From Hyphomicrobiales bacterium (lineage in GTDB: Bacteria; Pseudomonadota; Alphaproteobacteria; Rhizobiales; Rhizobiaceae): a stretch of DNA of 64,000 bases. Shown one piece after another: positions 62,811-64,000 of the stretch. Under the pieces are notes generated by a model, which was given only the letters and a program-made list of their open reading frames with translations, had not been told where the DNA came from and ran no database searches. The stretch spans positions 237,959 to 301,958 of the forward strand of contig UBXG01000010.1 in NCBI GenBank assembly GCA_900469475.1, written 5' to 3'. The position numbers were made by a program, and so were the translations under genes. Numbering within the stretch: position 1 is the first letter of the stretch; the number at the start of each line of letters is the position of its first letter.

Positions 62811-62840
62811 AAGGCCCGGTTTCCCACCGGGCCTTCTTGT
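62811..62840 (+). terminator. Terminator of porin copy 2
   Basis: AAGGCCCGGT-TTCCC-ACCGGGCCTT, then CTTGTTT. A 10-bp stem with a T-rich tail. Confidence 0.88.
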
Positions 62841-62873
62841 TTCATGAGGACTGAACGATTTCGGGCTTCGTCC

Positions 62874-63767
62874 TCAAAGCTCCGAGATGAAAGCGCCGAT
62901 CGCCTCCGGAATGTCGCCGAGGTGCAGGATAGGAGCGTGTCCTTGTCCGCCGGCGATTTTAACGACGATGCCTGGATGGCGCTTTGCCATTTCATCGGTC
63001 GTGAATTGCGTCAGCAGCTTCGAGTTCTCACCGCGAATCACCATCAGCGGAATGCCCTGAAATCCTTGGAACTGCGTCCATAGATCGGGAATCGGCGATT
63101 CCAGGTCGAGCGCCTGCATTTGCGCGGCAATAGCGGGATCGTAATCGGCGACGGGTTTATCGTCGGCTATCGCGTAGATCGCTCGCGCCATGTCTTGCCA
63201 ATCCTCTTCGCCAAGCGCGATAAAGGCATTGCCATGGTTCTCCTGCAGGATTTCGACCGCCTCGCTCCAACTGGCGGGCTTCCGGTCGCGATTTAGATAG
63301 TCGCGAATATCTGCGAGCCCCGTCTTCTCCAGCACAGGGCCAATATCGTTGAGAATGACCGCTTTCAGGATGTCCGGTCGGCTGGCCGCGAGGATATGCA
63401 GAACCAGTCCGCCGCGCGAGGTGCCGATGAAGATGGCTTGCGAGATATCGAGCGCGGCGCAAACGGTCAGGACGTCCTGCGCTTCGATGGCGAGATTGTA
63501 GTGGGACTTGTCGGGATCTCGCTCGGATAGGCCACGTCCGCGGGCGTCGAGTGTAATCACCCTGTGGGCGCCTAAGGAGCCCTGCGATAGAAGCAGCGCC
63601 AACTGGTGAAAATCGCGCGAATTGCGAGTTAGTCCCGGCAGGCAGAAGACAGGCGGCCGGTTGTGCGCCGTCGCTTCGCTGCAGGCATAATCCCGCACAT
63701 AAAGCTTCAAACCGTCCTCGGCCGCGATCGTTCTGGCAAGGAAGCCGCTTTCATCGTCGCTGCGCAT
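62874..63767 (-). CDS. Alpha/beta hydrolase
   Basis: 297 residues. Oxyanion-side motif PVFCLPGLTRNSRDFHQL, the nucleophile elbow FIGTSRGGLVLHIL with Ser in G-x-S-x-G (about residue 118), and the catalytic His in AGGQGHAPILHL near the C-terminus. It probably hydrolyses an ester or lactone; no cofactor domain. No signal peptide. The substrate is unknown. Its start ATG 63767 is 76 bases before the end of the next gene, on the same strand. Confidence 0.92.
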   Translation of the reverse strand: MRSDDESGFLARTIAAEDGLKLYVRDYACSEATAHNRPPVFCLPGLTRNSRDFHQLALLLSQGSLGAHRVITLDARGRGLSERDPDKSHYNLAIEAQDVLTVCAALDISQAIFIGTSRGGLVLHILAASRPDILKAVILNDIGPVLEKTGLADIRDYLNRDRKPASWSEAVEILQENHGNAFIALGEEDWQDMARAIYAIADDKPVADYDPAIAAQMQALDLESPIPDLWTQFQGFQGIPLMVIRGENSKLLTQFTTDEMAKRHPGIVVKIAGGQGHAPILHLGDIPEAIGAFISEL

Positions 63768-63843
63768 GTATCACTCCCTCAAGTTTCGGATATCGCGAGG
63801 GATGTAACGTCATTTCCGCAGCACGCACAACTGAGGTTACCGG

Positions 63844-64000
63844 CTACCCCCGACCGCTGATCAGATCGTGTACGATGTCGGCTTTCTGCCCCAGTCGCGC
63901 CTTGTAGACCTGATAGTTTTCCATCACGCGCTGCACGTAGTTGCGGGTCTCCGGGAAGGGAATGCGCTCGATCCAGTCGATCACGTCGTCGAGCGACTTG
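63844..64000 (-). CDS. Lytic murein transglycosylase, C-terminal end (partial)
   Basis: The window ends inside this gene. The readable C-terminus is KSLDDVIDWIERIPFPETRN followed by YVQRVMENYQVYKARLGQKA and DIVHDLISGRG. The IERIPFPETRNYVQRVMENYQVY stretch is the end of the Slt-type lytic transglycosylase catalytic domain, which cuts the glycan strands of peptidoglycan in the periplasm. The catalytic glutamate lies outside the window. Confidence 0.85.
   Translation of the reverse strand, partial: KSLDDVIDWIERIPFPETRNYVQRVMENYQVYKARLGQKADIVHDLISGRG

Noticed and set aside
1..64000. CRISPR arrays, insertion sequences, prophage or integrase genes, attachment sites
   Set aside because: No regularly spaced repeats, transposase or integrase motifs were found. 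The single tRNA gene has no repeated 3' end nearby, so there is no sign of an island inserted there.

Overview
The window looks like chromosomal DNA of a Rhizobium-group alphaproteobacterium (Rhizobiaceae, close to the R. tropici/R. lusitanum type). The evidence is the gene set: a response regulator/kinase pair next to glnE, a PleC-type kinase and pepN; two RopA-type porins; a glyoxalase-superfamily small protein; an Atu4866-domain protein; an IolC-DUF2090 fusion in an iol operon; and a RIME-like intergenic palindrome. Base composition is evenly GC-rich, genes are tightly packed, and there is no insertion sequence, prophage or CRISPR array. These identifications come from reading the sequence and from memory of protein families; no database was searched.

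Layout. 1-9.9 kb: end of an OmpR-type response regulator, its histidine kinase, glnE, a convergent PleC-like kinase and pepN. 9.9-14 kb: an orphan protein with two helix-turn-helix-like segments behind nested palindromes, two small ORFs (one apparently frameshifted), a divergent uracil-DNA-glycosylase-like protein and a YegD-type Hsp70. 14-18.6 kb: a two-gene RND efflux system. 19-31 kb: an atypical SDR, ETF-ubiquinone oxidoreductase, GNAT, an EamA exporter with a divergent Lrp regulator, mgtE with a structured leader, an alcohol dehydrogenase with a divergent HxlR regulator, an MFS exporter and a diacylglycerol-kinase-like protein. 29.6-35.4 kb: a divergent glutamine-synthetase-like/class III aminotransferase pair (probably polyamine catabolism), NUDIX, and a glycosyltransferase/flippase-like pair. 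35.4-38.2 kb: an ECF42-type sigma factor operon with three DGPF/YCII proteins, facing a 76-residue membrane protein. 38.2-47.8 kb: AMP nucleosidase, small secreted proteins, a HisC-like aminotransferase, a PurN-like formyltransferase, an SDR/AraC pair, PilZ and MATE.

47.8-57.3 kb: the myo-inositol catabolic operon iolR-iolC-iolD-iolE-iolB on the minus strand, with a divergent Gfo/Idh/MocA dehydrogenase and a ferredoxin-reductase-like flavoprotein. 57.4-64 kb: tRNA-Ser(GCT), a LysR/SDR pair with an Atu4866-domain protein, two tandem porins each followed by a terminator, an alpha/beta hydrolase, and the 3' end of a lytic transglycosylase.

Most notable signals: (1) TGTCGA-N17-CGTC and TGTCGA-N17-CGAC on opposite strands of the gap between the DGPF/ECF42 operon and the 76-residue membrane protein fit the recalled ECF42 promoter and put that small protein in the regulon; (2) a perfect GGAA-N6-TTCC IolR-type operator at the iolR-iolC junction; (3) a 13-bp perfect inverted repeat nested in two further palindromes upstream of the two-HTH orphan, whose likely start is TTG; (4) a family-4-like UDG with only two cysteines; (5) overlapping alternative stems in the mgtE leader; (6) small genes that length cut-offs miss.
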